Assembly: GCA_021811005.1 (NCBI GenBank)
Contig: JAJZPY010000110.1
Span: 1-6,430, forward strand
DNA length: 6,430 bases
Direction: 5' to 3'
Source of the DNA: Pseudomonadota bacterium
GTDB lineage: Bacteria > Pseudomonadota > Gammaproteobacteria > Burkholderiales > Ferrovaceae
This document shows positions 6,143 to 6,430 of the stretch, piece by piece (within the stretch, counting starts at the first letter, position 1; every line of letters begins with the position of its first letter). The translations under genes were made by a program, and so were the position numbers. The notes under the pieces are model-generated. The model did no database searches, was not told the DNA's origin, and worked only from the letters and a program-made list of their open reading frames with translations.

Positions 6143-6156
6143 GCAAGCCGGCTTGC
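6143..6156. repeat. 14-base perfect palindrome in 3' UTR of the partial porin
   Basis: GCAAGCCGGCTTGC is self-complementary over 14 bases. It is followed by further GCCGGC repeats up to 6166, so several strong alternative hairpins can form between stop codon and terminator. It occupies the place of the 4577-4604 hairpin in the sister gene but differs in sequence. Confidence 0.55.
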
Positions 6157-6167
6157 GCCGGCCGGCA

Positions 6168-6430
6168 TCAGAACTTGTGGCGAATACCGATACCGTAGGT
6201 CTGGTAGGTGTCGATGCTCGAAGGATAGGCCAGGGAAGTCCCGCTCTTCTTGTCCTGCATCCAGCCGGCGTACAGGTTGGTGCGCTTGCTCAGGTTGTAA
6301 TCCACCAGCGCGGAGATGTACTTGTCGGTGCCCGAACCATGCGTGCCCCAGGCCGGGGTTTCCGCGTCGTAGTAACCCACCGACAGCTTCCAGGCTTGGG
6401 AGAACTCGTAGTTGCCGCCAATCCAGTACA
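6168..6430 (-). CDS. Gram-negative porin, C-terminal part (second of tandem pair, cut by window edge)
   Basis: The frame is open to the right edge and gives the last 86 residues of a porin, beginning YWIGGNYEFS and ending YGIGIRHKF with the terminal Phe needed for outer-membrane assembly. It aligns along its whole length with the end of the neighbouring porin: LGGSYNF versus IGGNYEF, GYYN versus GYYD, identical TPAWGT, and identical YNLSKRTNLYA. The one gap visible is a single codon near the last loop. Differences cluster in the segments expected to be extracellular loops, while strand sequences are conserved, so this looks like a functional paralogue and not a decaying copy. Its start, signal peptide and promoter lie beyond the window. 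Confidence 0.93.
   Translation of the reverse strand, partial: YWIGGNYEFSQAWKLSVGYYDAETPAWGTHGSGTDKYISALVDYNLSKRTNLYAGWMQDKKSGTSLAYPSSIDTYQTYGIGIRHKF

Overview
The window looks like ordinary chromosomal DNA from a betaproteobacterium, most likely Burkholderiales. The evidence is the GC-rich coding style, a Coq7-type ubiquinone hydroxylase, an N-terminally extended ArgB, a TyrZ-like tyrosyl-tRNA synthetase, and two tandem Burkholderia/Bordetella-type general porins with the classic KK-hydrophobic-AQA signal peptide and C-terminal Phe. A family such as Alcaligenaceae is possible, but the sequence alone does not settle it. There are no insertion sequences, phage genes, CRISPR arrays or RNA genes that I can recognise.

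Layout: (1) 1-347, minus strand, is the N-terminal part of tyrS, running off the left edge. (2) Divergent from it, on the plus strand, is a two-gene operon: an inner-membrane-anchored M23 (MepM-like) peptidoglycan endopeptidase at 422-1792, then anmK (1796-2899), which phosphorylates anhydro-MurNAc. Three bases separate them, so the pair joins cutting of the cell wall with recycling of its fragments. (3) argB (minus, ATG at 3801, stop at 2896) converges on anmK. The two stop codons share the tetramer CTAG, so there is no room for a terminator between them. (4) Upstream of argB on the same strand is coq7 (stop at 3848, ATG at 4474). argB appears to have its own promoter, overlapping the coq7 stop codon. 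(5) From 4536 to the right edge are two tandem minus-strand porin genes, one complete (4604-5881) and one truncated by the window end (6168-6430). Each is followed, at exactly the same 43-nt spacing after the stop codon, by an identical intrinsic terminator with a UUCG tetraloop.

Functionally these are housekeeping genes: translation, cell-wall remodelling and recycling, arginine biosynthesis, ubiquinone biosynthesis and outer-membrane permeability. I did not find a previously undescribed system. The observations most worth following up are the terminator-plus-gene duplication of the porins with their second, non-conserved hairpins; the adjacent palindromes upstream of the complete porin; the start-codon corrections that candidate promoters imply for argB and coq7 (and possibly the peptidase); and the shared-stop convergent overlap. 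Several very long antisense reading frames are register shadows of real genes and were rejected.
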